Source: Promethearchaeota archaeon
GTDB lineage: Archaea; Asgardarchaeota; Lokiarchaeia; Sigyniarchaeales; Sigyniarchaeaceae
Reading direction: 5' to 3'
DNA length: 43,552 bases
Assembly (NCBI GenBank): GCA_016932935.1
Contig: JAFGBX010000218.1
Span: 1 to 43,552 of the forward strand
The notes beneath the pieces are model-generated. The model did not search any database. It worked only from the letters and a program-made list of their open reading frames with translations, and was not told the DNA's origin. Both the position numbers and the translations under genes were made by a program. Shown here one piece after another: positions 35,218-43,552 of this stretch. Within the stretch, counting starts at the first letter, position 1. Every line of letters starts with the position of its first letter.

Positions 35218-38166
35218 ATGATCTCGTTAATGAAAAAAGTAGGAATCATCTTATTTTGTACCCTTGTCCTCGCCTTTTTATCCGCACAAGCATGTCTGGC
35301 CTCGATATCGACTTCGAGTAAGAAGCAAACAACAGAGCGCATCGCCACTATCCACAAGAGCGATCTCCATTCGCCTATCGAGATCAATGGAAACGCGGAA
35401 TTGCAATCATTCCTAGCTGGTAACGGTACCGGCACCTCCGCTAGCCCGTTCCGGCTCGAGAACAAGACCATAACCGCCCTCCCGATGTTCCCTGCCATCC
35501 GGATTACCGATACAACCTTGTTCCTCGTGATCCAGAATTGTACCTTGTCCGGAATCAATTCAATATTGATCCAGCTATCAAATTGCTCCAACGTTAACAT
35601 CACGCAAAATTACCTTTCGCAGGCGCTCACGGGGATAGGCGTTCAATCCGGGATCAACATATCCATCAGCGATAACGATTTCTTCGCAGTATATTACGGA
35701 GCAAGCCTTAACGCGTCGAATAACACGTCGTTCTGCGACAATGATGTCATGTCTCAAAATATGGCATTGTTTGGGGAGAAGAGCGCCAATATCACGGCCA
35801 GAAACAACTCGATCGTGAGTTATTCGAGCGGGTGTTATTTCCAGACGTCGGTGAATGTCAGCCTCAGAAACAACACGATCTCCGGGGCCCCGAGCAATGG
35901 CATTTCGTTCGCTAGCTGTTCCAATTGTTCTCTGGTGAATAACACCATCTCGGACACGACATCGGAAGGCGTGTATGCCGCCAACGTTCGCGACATGGTA
36001 ATCCAATACAATTCGATATCGAATGGAATCTCTCTGAATTCTGGCAATTCTACAAAAGTGGAGAACAATTCGATAGCCGGTAGCATCACGCACGGCATTA
36101 TCGTGAGTTATTGCTTCCAAACAGAATTCAAGAACAACACCATGCAAGACGCGTTTTTTACCGTGACCGGTGAGGACATGACATATTTCACCACCACGAT
36201 CGATGCATCCAACCGCATCAACAACAAACCTGTATTCTACTATACAAATCGGACGAACCTGATATCAACCAACTTCACGGGCGCGGCCCAAGTTTTCGTG
36301 GTGAACTGCAACAACACGCAAGTTACCGACGTGGATCTATCGGGCACGGAAGGAGGATTGGTTTTCTACCTCGCCCGTTCCACGTCCTTTGAAAACATGA
36401 CGATGAATAGCTACTCATCAACGGGCATCTATATCGTATCCTCGACCGGCACGACGATGATCGGTTGCAGCATCGGTTACTGCCAGAGAGCACTGGAGTT
36501 ATTCAAATCGAACAACACGCTGATCGACCGGCTAAGCTTGCACGACTGCCCGACAGGACTGCGTTTCGACAGCACGAGGAACATCACCATTGAAAACTGC
36601 CGGATCATGAATTCGACCCAGATCGGGATAGAATTCCAGGGTATCTGCCCGGACACCGTGATAAAGGGTAATACGGTCGATCAAGCCATGTCCGGTATTG
36701 CATTCAACGGTATGGCGCGTAATTGCACGTTCCAGGACAACGACTTGACTAATATAACCCAGAACGGCATCAGCTTGTTAGGCCAGGACGTGCAAGTCGG
36801 GAACAACACGTTCCGAGCCGTCGGCACGGGCCTGTACGCGCTGGGTTGGAATTTTACTATCTTCAACAACACTTGCCATTTTTCAAAAACAGGATTCCGC
36901 TTGGAGAACATGATCGGGGCTGCTGTCCGCAACAATTCAATCCGGGATAACAGTGAATCTGGTGTGATCGTCGTGACATCCAGCGAGATCGTTATTGAAG
37001 GCAACCGGATCGAGAATAATACCGGAAACGGCCTGGAGATCGCCGGATTCGACATGGAAATCCGCCAGAACGTGGTGCGGCTCAATGGAAAGCACGGGAT
37101 CCAGCTTGTCCTGTCCGCTTCCGCAACCCCGAGTTGGATCGTGAACAACACGGTATCATCTAATGACTGGGACGGGGTCTATTTCCAAGGCAACGACACG
37201 ACGATAGAAAACAACACGATACAATCCAACAGCAGACACGGTATCGAACTCAGCTCGGCGTGGTTATGTAAGATCACGAACAACACTTGCACCCGCAACA
37301 CTCGAGCAGGGATTTTCTTGAACGGGAGCGTTTCTCTCGTCAATCAAAACACCATCGAGTTGAACGAGCAAGAAGGGATCGTGCTCCAATATGCTTACTT
37401 GAATAACATCACCGGGAACAGGATTTCATACAATGCATTCCACGGCATCAAGCTGATCGGGGCGAGTTACAACAGGATATATCTGAACAGGATCGGGGGG
37501 AATTATCAACCTCAAGTCTTGTTCGACCCGGCCCATCCGTCCGGGATCAACCTGTGGTTCCAAGGAACGCTCGGGAACTATTGGGGCGATTACGAGGCGA
37601 GATATCCCGATGCGGTGCCTATGCCGGGATACTACTGGAGCATCCCCTACCAAGTAGGAGAGGGGGCATTCACGCCCCCCGGCTTCGCGCCCATGGACTA
37701 TTACCCGTTGGTTGACAACATCCTCGATCACCTCGTGGTTCTGAGCTCCCCTGCCGATGTTATCTATACTTACGAGCAAGATGGCAACGAGATCACGTGG
37801 TACGTCGTGGACAACATCGGCGGGATAAAAACATATGTCATCTACAGGAACGGCTCGTCCGTGGCACAGAGCGCGTGGTCTACCGGAACCGCGATCTCGA
37901 TCGACGTCGATGGCCTGCCCGTGGGCAGCTACAACTACACGATTGCGATGAGCGACGAATTCGGCCGAACCGTGTTCGACACGGTGATCGTGACGGTCAC
38001 GAAAGGCACATCCCAAGGCCTGCCGATCTCGTGGACAACCGCGGATTCCTTGCTAGTTGCTCTCATCGTGATAATGAGCGGGTTCTTTGCCTTCGTCGTC
38101 TTGCAGGCGCTCTCTCAATCCCGCCGCTTCCGAAAAGGCACCCGTTCGCGTGACTTGCCTGGATAG
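35218..38166 (+). CDS. Large surface protein: signal peptide, right-handed parallel beta-helix (NosD-like repeats), C-terminal TM anchor
   Basis: N-terminal KKVGIILFCTLVLAFLSAQACLA, many repeats of the type N..I..NTI..., C-terminal LLVALIVIMSGFFAFVVLQAL followed by basic residues. AT-richer than surroundings. Confidence 0.88.
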   Translation: MISLMKKVGIILFCTLVLAFLSAQACLASISTSSKKQTTERIATIHKSDLHSPIEINGNAELQSFLAGNGTGTSASPFRLENKTITALPMFPAIRITDTTLFLVIQNCTLSGINSILIQLSNCSNVNITQNYLSQALTGIGVQSGINISISDNDFFAVYYGASLNASNNTSFCDNDVMSQNMALFGEKSANITARNNSIVSYSSGCYFQTSVNVSLRNNTISGAPSNGISFASCSNCSLVNNTISDTTSEGVYAANVRDMVIQYNSISNGISLNSGNSTKVENNSIAGSITHGIIVSYCFQTEFKNNTMQDAFFTVTGEDMTYFTTTIDASNRINNKPVFYYTNRTNLISTNFTGAAQVFVVNCNNTQVTDVDLSGTEGGLVFYLARSTSFENMTMNSYSSTGIYIVSSTGTTMIGCSIGYCQRALELFKSNNTLIDRLSLHDCPTGLRFDSTRNITIENCRIMNSTQIGIEFQGICPDTVIKGNTVDQAMSGIAFNGMARNCTFQDNDLTNITQNGISLLGQDVQVGNNTFRAVGTGLYALGWNFTIFNNTCHFSKTGFRLENMIGAAVRNNSIRDNSESGVIVVTSSEIVIEGNRIENNTGNGLEIAGFDMEIRQNVVRLNGKHGIQLVLSASATPSWIVNNTVSSNDWDGVYFQGNDTTIENNTIQSNSRHGIELSSAWLCKITNNTCTRNTRAGIFLNGSVSLVNQNTIELNEQEGIVLQYAYLNNITGNRISYNAFHGIKLIGASYNRIYLNRIGGNYQPQVLFDPAHPSGINLWFQGTLGNYWGDYEARYPDAVPMPGYYWSIPYQVGEGAFTPPGFAPMDYYPLVDNILDHLVVLSSPADVIYTYEQDGNEITWYVVDNIGGIKTYVIYRNGSSVAQSAWSTGTAISIDVDGLPVGSYNYTIAMSDEFGRTVFDTVIVTVTKGTSQGLPISWTTADSLLVALIVIMSGFFAFVVLQALSQSRRFRKGTRSRDLPG

Positions 38167-38278
38167 GCGGGTGTGATACATGAACCAGCTTCCGACGAGC
38201 GTGTTCGTAGAAAAAATCGATTTAAAGGAAAAGAGGTCAAGCTAGGAAAAACACCCTACGCCGACAAGTGGTTCATGA

Positions 38279-39454
38279 ATGGAGCCAGATCCGAACGCCC
38301 TCATCTTCTCGACCCTCGAGGGCACCGTGCCGCCGCGAGTCCCGACGTTCCTGGCCGGTATCGAGGACCGCACGTTCAAGGAGGTGCTCGGCAAGAAACA
38401 AGTTCCCGGGTCGGGCATCCCGCACAAGGGCGTGCTCGACTGGGCGCTGAACTGGCTCCCGCGGCGGGTGGCGAAGCCGGGGCTCCAGCGAATCATCACG
38501 CAGATGATGCACCAGCGCGTCGACGCGGGCGCGGCGCTGGGGTTCGACGCGATCTGGGCCATCTACGACGAGACGTTCGTGCCCGTGGACGCCGAGAGGA
38601 TGATCCGGTACAGCGGCTCGGTGTACCGGATCGTGAACGACGGGTTCGGCAACCCGTCCTACTTCTACGAGGGCCCGGGCATCACGAGCAGGGAGGCCTA
38701 CGAGCGCTGGGATCTCTGGCCGAAGGTCGACGCCCTCGCCAGGCACACCCGCGACTTCTACCAGCGGGTCGTCTCGAGGCACGGGGCGAGGACGTGCATC
38801 GCCGGGCAGGGCCCCGTGTACGGCATCTTCGAGAGCCTGCTGTGGGCCATCGGCTTCGCGAACCTGGCTCGCTGGATGCGGAAGGAGCAGGATCTGGTGC
38901 GGGACTACATCGAGCGCATGGAGGAGGTGTGCGCGGCGAGCTACGACGCGATGATGGACGCGGGGGTCAAGGTCATCCTGCAGACAGACGACATGGGCTT
39001 CAAGGGCGGCCCGCTTGTCGACCCCGCGAAGATGGACGCCCTCTTCGGCCCTTCCTACCGGCGCCTCGTCAAGCAAGTGCACGACCGGGGGTGCAAGTTC
39101 ATCTTGCACTCCTGCGGCAACAACACACGCAACTTCCCCCATTTCATCGAATGGGGGGTCGACGGAGCGCACGCGCTCGAGAACACGGCTGGGCTGGATT
39201 ACGAGGTGATCAAGGGCGAATTTGGCTCCAAGGTGACCCTCATCGGCGGCGTCGGCATCGACCACGTGCTCTCGGAGCGCTCCACGGACGCCGAGGTCGA
39301 CGCGGCGGTGCGCCAGGTCATCCAGATGCTGGCGCCGGGCGGGCGGTTCATGGTCGGCCCCGTGCATTCCGAGGCGTCGGTCCCCGCGTCGAAGCTCCGT
39401 GCGCTGCTGGACGCCGTCAAGCGGCACGGCAACTATCCCATCGCGCAAGAATAG
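38279..39454 (+). CDS. Uroporphyrinogen decarboxylase (URO-D)/MtaA-superfamily protein
   Basis: GFDAIWAIYDETFVP, VILQTDDMGFKGGPLVDP, KFILHSCGNNTRNFPHFIEWGVDGAHALENTAGLD, TLIGGVGIDHVL. Confidence 0.82.
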   Translation: MEPDPNALIFSTLEGTVPPRVPTFLAGIEDRTFKEVLGKKQVPGSGIPHKGVLDWALNWLPRRVAKPGLQRIITQMMHQRVDAGAALGFDAIWAIYDETFVPVDAERMIRYSGSVYRIVNDGFGNPSYFYEGPGITSREAYERWDLWPKVDALARHTRDFYQRVVSRHGARTCIAGQGPVYGIFESLLWAIGFANLARWMRKEQDLVRDYIERMEEVCAASYDAMMDAGVKVILQTDDMGFKGGPLVDPAKMDALFGPSYRRLVKQVHDRGCKFILHSCGNNTRNFPHFIEWGVDGAHALENTAGLDYEVIKGEFGSKVTLIGGVGIDHVLSERSTDAEVDAAVRQVIQMLAPGGRFMVGPVHSEASVPASKLRALLDAVKRHGNYPIAQE

Positions 39455-39473
39455 AAAAGGGATGGATCCCCGG

Positions 39474-42257
39474 TCAGGGCATCGTGGACGCGAAGTGGAA
39501 CGTGCCCGAAACGACTCGCACGACCGCAGCTCCTTCCTGCATTCCCTTGTATTCCACGCCCTCGGCGTCTTCCAGTCGATTGCCGCCTTCGAGAACACTT
39601 TCCCCGTCGCTGGCTGGCACGTGCACGGTTGCGGCCGTGTTCGCGGGGACGGTGACGGCGAGGTCGAGGCGGCTGTCGCCGAGTCTCCACTCGCAAGAGA
39701 TGGTCCCGCGTATCGTGGTCACGTGGCCCTTGACCCATGACAGCTGCTTGGCAGGCACCGGCTTGATCGTGAACTCGGCGAACCCGGGGTGCTGCTCTGA
39801 AGGGTTGATGCCGAGGATCACTCGAACGATGAACTCGCCGACCGAGCCGTAGGAGTAATGGCAGAACGAGTTCATCATCTTGCTCTGGAAGCCCCTTCCC
39901 TTGACAAACCCGTCCCACCTTTCCCACATCGTAGTGGCGCCCTGCTCTATCATGTAGTACCACGACGGGAACCGCTTGCTGAAGAGTAGCCCGTACGCGA
40001 CGTCCGCGCGCCCCCACCTGGCGAGCTCGAGCATCATGCGCGTCGTCGAGTTGAACCCCGTCGACAGCCGGTGGTCGTAACGCTCTAGCGCCGCGACGAG
40101 GTGGCGGGCAGCCGCGGGACGTGCGCCCTCGGGGAGCACGTCGAAGTGCAGCGCGAGGGCGTATCCCGCCTGGGTGTCGCCCTTGATGCGCCCGTCCGCG
40201 TCGACGAACGCGTCGTGAAATGATTTCTTGATGCGAGCCGCCAGGTCGGCATATTTCTCCGCGTCCTCCTCCTTCCCGAGGATCCCAGCCATTTTCGAGA
40301 GCAACTCGGCGGACCGGGCGAAGAAAATCGTGGCGTGGACGTCTTTAGGAACCTGGCCCCCTCGCTTCGGGTAGTCCCTCGACCTGATCGTGTCGCCGTT
40401 GAGCCAGTCGCCGAAGTCGGGGAACGTCCTGTCCTTGCGCCAGAGCAGGTCAGGGTTGCGGCGGTGGACCTGGTCGACGAAGCGCCGCGCCGGGCTGTAG
40501 TGCTCCTCGAGGCATCGCGTGTCGCCGTAGTTGACGAAGGCATCCCAAGGGAGCAAGACGCCACAATCCGCCCACGCGGGCGCGCCGCGGAAGTTGACGA
40601 TAGCCCCGCCCCGCATGAACGGGTTCGGGCTGATGTTCGAGAACCGTCCGTCATCGAACTGCGCGTCGCAGATGTCATGCATCCATTTCGTATAGAACGC
40701 GGCCATATCCATGATGAACATCGACGCCTGGCTGAACACCTGGGCGTCGCCCATCCAGCCGAGCCTCTCGCTCCGCTGCGGGCAGTCCGTGGGGATCGAG
40801 GGCAAGTTGTCGCGCAGTGTCCAGTAGATGTTGCGCCACAGGCGGTTGAGCGACGGGTCCGAGCACTCGAACGCCGAGGCCACGGGCGGGTCGGACGCGA
40901 CCGCGCAGCCGGTCACCATGCTGGGGCTCGCCTTCGCGCCGTGCTTCAGGCCCGTGACCTCGACGTACTGGAAGCCGTGGTACGTGAACCTCGGGTGCAG
41001 TTCCTGGTCTACGGCACCAGCCAGGATGTAGACATCCTCTGCCCTCGCGGCGCTCAAGTTGCCCGTGTAGAGGGAGCCGTCGAGGTCGAGCATCTCGCCG
41101 TGGCGCACCTTCACGGTGGCTCCTGGCTCGATCACGGACGCCGGGAGCCGGACGATGCACCAGCCCGCGATGTTCTGGCCGAGGTCGAAGATGAACACCC
41201 CTGGCTCCGGCTCCGCCATCGAGACGGGCTCGACTCGCTCCACGACACGGATGGGCTCGTTCATCTGGGCGACCAGATTCACCTTGACGCTTTCATCGAC
41301 GGCAACCGGTGCCCAACCCGCGTCATCGAACCCCGGCGCGTCCCACCCGGGCCGCTCCTTGCGGGCGTCGTAGACCTCGCCGAGGTAATGATCGGCGCGG
41401 CGTATCGGGCCGTCCTCCCAGACCCTCCAGCCCGGCCCAGAGGAGATCACGCGCGCCGAGCCGTCGGTGAACTCGACGGCCAGCTGGGCCAGGAACCGCC
41501 GGTCAACCCCGTACATGCGCGACCGGATGAAGAGCTTGATGTTGCCGAAGCCAATGTTGCCGGCGTACCAGCCGTCGGCCAATATCGCCCCGATGACGTT
41601 CTCGCCTTCGCGCAGCAGGCCCGTGACGTCGTAGGTCTGGTACTGCACCCTCTTGCCGTAGTCCGTGTATTCCGGCGCGAGGCAACGATCGCCGACGCGC
41701 TGTCCGTTGATGCTCGCCTCGTACTCGCCCAGCGCGGACGCGTGGAGGCTCGCACGCTTCACCTTCTTCTCGATCGTGAAGCTCGCCCTGAGCAGGGGCG
41801 ACGGGTCGTCCTCCCCCTTGAGGCCCGCCTTCCTCTTCCGCTTCGCCCGGGGCGGGCTTCCGATCCACCTGGCCTGCCAGTCCGCCGGTTCGAGCAGCCC
41901 AATTGTCCAGCGGGCGACCGTGCTCCACGGCGACGGGCGGCCGCCGTCGCCCCACGCGCGCACCTTCCAATGGCAGCGGGCGCCTGACGCGAGCGGCGCG
42001 CCACCGTATTGCAAGTGTGCCGTCTGGTTCGACTCGACCTTCCCCGAGTCCCAGAGGTCGGTGGATCCCTCCACGAGGTGGTCTTCGTCGCTCGCGGCGA
42101 TGATTTGGTATGCAGTTTGCCTCGCGCCACGCGCGCCGGACTCCACGACCCAGCTCAGCCGGGGCCTCGCCACGTCGATGCCGAACGGGTCGACGAGGTA
42201 CTCGCACCGCAGCGAGCGGATCCGGAGCCCGCCTTCTCCTCTCACTTCGGTTGCCAT
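39474..42257 (-). CDS. GH78-type alpha-L-rhamnosidase
   Basis: LRCEYLVDPFGIDVARPRLSWVVES, LGEYEASINGQRVGDRCLAPEYTDYGKRVQYQTYDVTGLLREGENVIGAILADGWYAG, FTYHGFQYVEVTG, TDCPQRSERLGWMGDAQVF, ATTMWERWDG. No signal peptide seen. Start ATG 42257. Confidence 0.94.
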   Translation of the reverse strand: MATEVRGEGGLRIRSLRCEYLVDPFGIDVARPRLSWVVESGARGARQTAYQIIAASDEDHLVEGSTDLWDSGKVESNQTAHLQYGGAPLASGARCHWKVRAWGDGGRPSPWSTVARWTIGLLEPADWQARWIGSPPRAKRKRKAGLKGEDDPSPLLRASFTIEKKVKRASLHASALGEYEASINGQRVGDRCLAPEYTDYGKRVQYQTYDVTGLLREGENVIGAILADGWYAGNIGFGNIKLFIRSRMYGVDRRFLAQLAVEFTDGSARVISSGPGWRVWEDGPIRRADHYLGEVYDARKERPGWDAPGFDDAGWAPVAVDESVKVNLVAQMNEPIRVVERVEPVSMAEPEPGVFIFDLGQNIAGWCIVRLPASVIEPGATVKVRHGEMLDLDGSLYTGNLSAARAEDVYILAGAVDQELHPRFTYHGFQYVEVTGLKHGAKASPSMVTGCAVASDPPVASAFECSDPSLNRLWRNIYWTLRDNLPSIPTDCPQRSERLGWMGDAQVFSQASMFIMDMAAFYTKWMHDICDAQFDDGRFSNISPNPFMRGGAIVNFRGAPAWADCGVLLPWDAFVNYGDTRCLEEHYSPARRFVDQVHRRNPDLLWRKDRTFPDFGDWLNGDTIRSRDYPKRGGQVPKDVHATIFFARSAELLSKMAGILGKEEDAEKYADLAARIKKSFHDAFVDADGRIKGDTQAGYALALHFDVLPEGARPAAARHLVAALERYDHRLSTGFNSTTRMMLELARWGRADVAYGLLFSKRFPSWYYMIEQGATTMWERWDGFVKGRGFQSKMMNSFCHYSYGSVGEFIVRVILGINPSEQHPGFAEFTIKPVPAKQLSWVKGHVTTIRGTISCEWRLGDSRLDLAVTVPANTAATVHVPASDGESVLEGGNRLEDAEGVEYKGMQEGAAVVRVVSGTFHFASTMP

Positions 42258-42320
42258 GGGTCGATCATCGTCGCCAGGGGATTTCAATGTGGTGCGGGAG
42301 GGCCGGGGGGATGGCATTTC

Positions 42321-42328
42321 TTTTATAG
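42321..42328 (+). promoter_or_regulatory. TATA-like box for the downstream URO-D gene (probably leaderless)
   Basis: TTTTATAG, about 22-29 nt before ATG 42350. Confidence 0.55.
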
Positions 42329-42349
42329 CCCGCTGCCGGATCCCCCCTC

Positions 42350-43366
42350 ATGGTCGGGAACAAGCGGCAGATCGTCATCGACGCGGTCAACCACAAGGAG
42401 ACCGCCATCATCCCCTACGAGCTGAGCCTCACCCGCGCCGCGGCCGAGCGGCTCAAGAAGGAGTTCAAGGCGCGGCACCAGCCATTCAAGCTCGGCCATT
42501 TCATCGTGTCGACCGGCGACGGGCACGACGTCGACTTGAAAGACGGCCGGCGGCAGGATCACTTCGGGGTGATCTGGCGGATGGACAAGAAGGGCGACAT
42601 CGGTGTCGTGGACAACTGCCTCATCAAGGCCCCCGACCTGGACGCGTACCAGTTCCCCGTTCCCAACCGGGTCCGGATCGAGCTGGGTTGCAAGTGGCTC
42701 ACGCGTTGGCAGACCAGGGGCCTGTTCCGCGTGTTCTCGATCGGCTTCTCGCTGTTCGAGCGGGCGTGGACGCTCAGGGGTGGCATCCAGAACTTCCTGG
42801 CGGACCTGGTCAGGTACCCGGCCTTCTCCCACGGGCTCCTGGACAGGATCTGCGAATACAACCTCGGGGTTCTGGACGTCGCCCTGAAGCACGCGAGGAA
42901 GCTCGACGCGGTCTACTTCGGGGACGACTGGGGCATGCAGCACGGGACGCTCATGGGGCTCCGCCACTGGCGCACGTTCATCAAGCCGAGGCTCGCGCGC
43001 ATGTACAAGCGGGTCAAAGACGCGGGACTGTTCGTGATGCAGCACTCTTGCGGCGATATCAACGAGCTTTTTCCCGACCTCATCGAGATCGGGCTGGACA
43101 TCTACAACACGTTCCAGCCCGAGGCATACGACCTCGAGCGAGTGAAGCGCGACTACGGCGACAAGCTGACCTTCTACGGCGGCATCAGCACCCAGACGCT
43201 GCTGCCCTTCGGGACGCCGGAGCGAGTGCGGGCCGAGGTCAGGCGGATCATGCAAGTGATGGGAAAGGGTGGCGGCTACATCGTCGCCCCGACCCACGCG
43301 ATCACCGAGGACGTCCCGACCGAGAACATCCTCGCGTTTCTCGACGTGGTAAAGCAACAGTCGTGA
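42350..43366 (+). CDS. URO-D/MtaA-superfamily protein
   Basis: AVNHKETAIIPYELSL, DAVYFGDDWGMQHGTLMGLRHWRTFIKPRLARMYKRVKDAGLFVMQHSCGDINELFPDLIEIGLDIYNTFQPEAYD, LTFYGGISTQTLLPFGTPERVRAEV. Confidence 0.87.
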   Translation: MVGNKRQIVIDAVNHKETAIIPYELSLTRAAAERLKKEFKARHQPFKLGHFIVSTGDGHDVDLKDGRRQDHFGVIWRMDKKGDIGVVDNCLIKAPDLDAYQFPVPNRVRIELGCKWLTRWQTRGLFRVFSIGFSLFERAWTLRGGIQNFLADLVRYPAFSHGLLDRICEYNLGVLDVALKHARKLDAVYFGDDWGMQHGTLMGLRHWRTFIKPRLARMYKRVKDAGLFVMQHSCGDINELFPDLIEIGLDIYNTFQPEAYDLERVKRDYGDKLTFYGGISTQTLLPFGTPERVRAEVRRIMQVMGKGGGYIVAPTHAITEDVPTENILAFLDVVKQQS

Positions 43367-43479
43367 AAATTCGCAAAAAAGTTGGACAAATGTGGACACC
43401 AGCACTGGAAGCCACGCCAACCAGCCGGGGCGCATTCCTGGCCAGATAACCGCGTAATTTTACAAGTGTTTTCGTGGCG

Positions 43480-43487
43480 TTTAAATA
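43480..43487 (+). promoter_or_regulatory. TATA-like box near the window edge; downstream product outside the window
   Basis: TTTAAATA preceding a GC-rich segment that is cut by the window end. Confidence 0.4.
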
Positions 43488-43552
43488 GATTCTTGGCAGA
43501 AAATCCTCGAGCTTCCGGCCTCGCAAGCGAGACGGGAGCCGCGGGTTTCCTC

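Noticed and set aside
43510-43552. Start of a structured RNA gene at the window's right edge
   Set aside because: TATA-like box is present, but the sequence is truncated and the visible part does not match a tRNA 5' half or RNase P/SRP motifs I know.
1-43552. CRISPR arrays, rRNA genes, IS transposases
   Set aside because: No regularly spaced repeats, rRNA-like blocks or transposase/integrase motifs were seen in the reading.

Overview
This is a GC-rich window that looks archaeal: TATA-like boxes sit about 22-35 nt before many start codons, there is an Alba-like protein, and many genes overlap as ATGA/GTGA. The left and right parts are rich in carbohydrate-active genes: a GH127-type beta-L-arabinofuranosidase translationally coupled to a MOP/Wzx-like flippase, a five-bladed beta-propeller glycosidase, an ADP-ribosylglycohydrolase-fold protein with C-terminal beta-sandwich regions, a GH36/raffinose-synthase-like enzyme, a GH78-type alpha-L-rhamnosidase, and two URO-D/MtaA-like proteins. 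The centre holds a complete trpDCFBAEG operon on the minus strand, divergent from thiC. Other genes include DapA-family, aldo-keto reductase, HAD, alpha/beta hydrolases, MBL-fold, acyl-CoA ligase, SCP2-like, EamA transporter, a membrane-anchored double winged-helix protein, and a large secreted beta-helix protein. The strongest unusual observations are: (1) matching decayed remnants of a convergent flippase/glycosidase gene pair bracketing an AT-rich GNAT plus membrane-protein cassette; (2) trpC lying in the same frame as trpD directly after its TGA with no usable start codon, pointing to a 1-nt frameshift or non-canonical initiation; (3) a palindrome-rich AT island (34081-34350) with perfect 12-bp and 10-bp inverted repeats and twin TATA boxes; (4) operator-like palindromes in the trpD/thiC divergent region; (5) a glycosidase-flippase-URO-D gene association suggesting an intracellular glycan-salvage system, which remains a hypothesis. 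No CRISPR array, rRNA or convincing tRNA was found.
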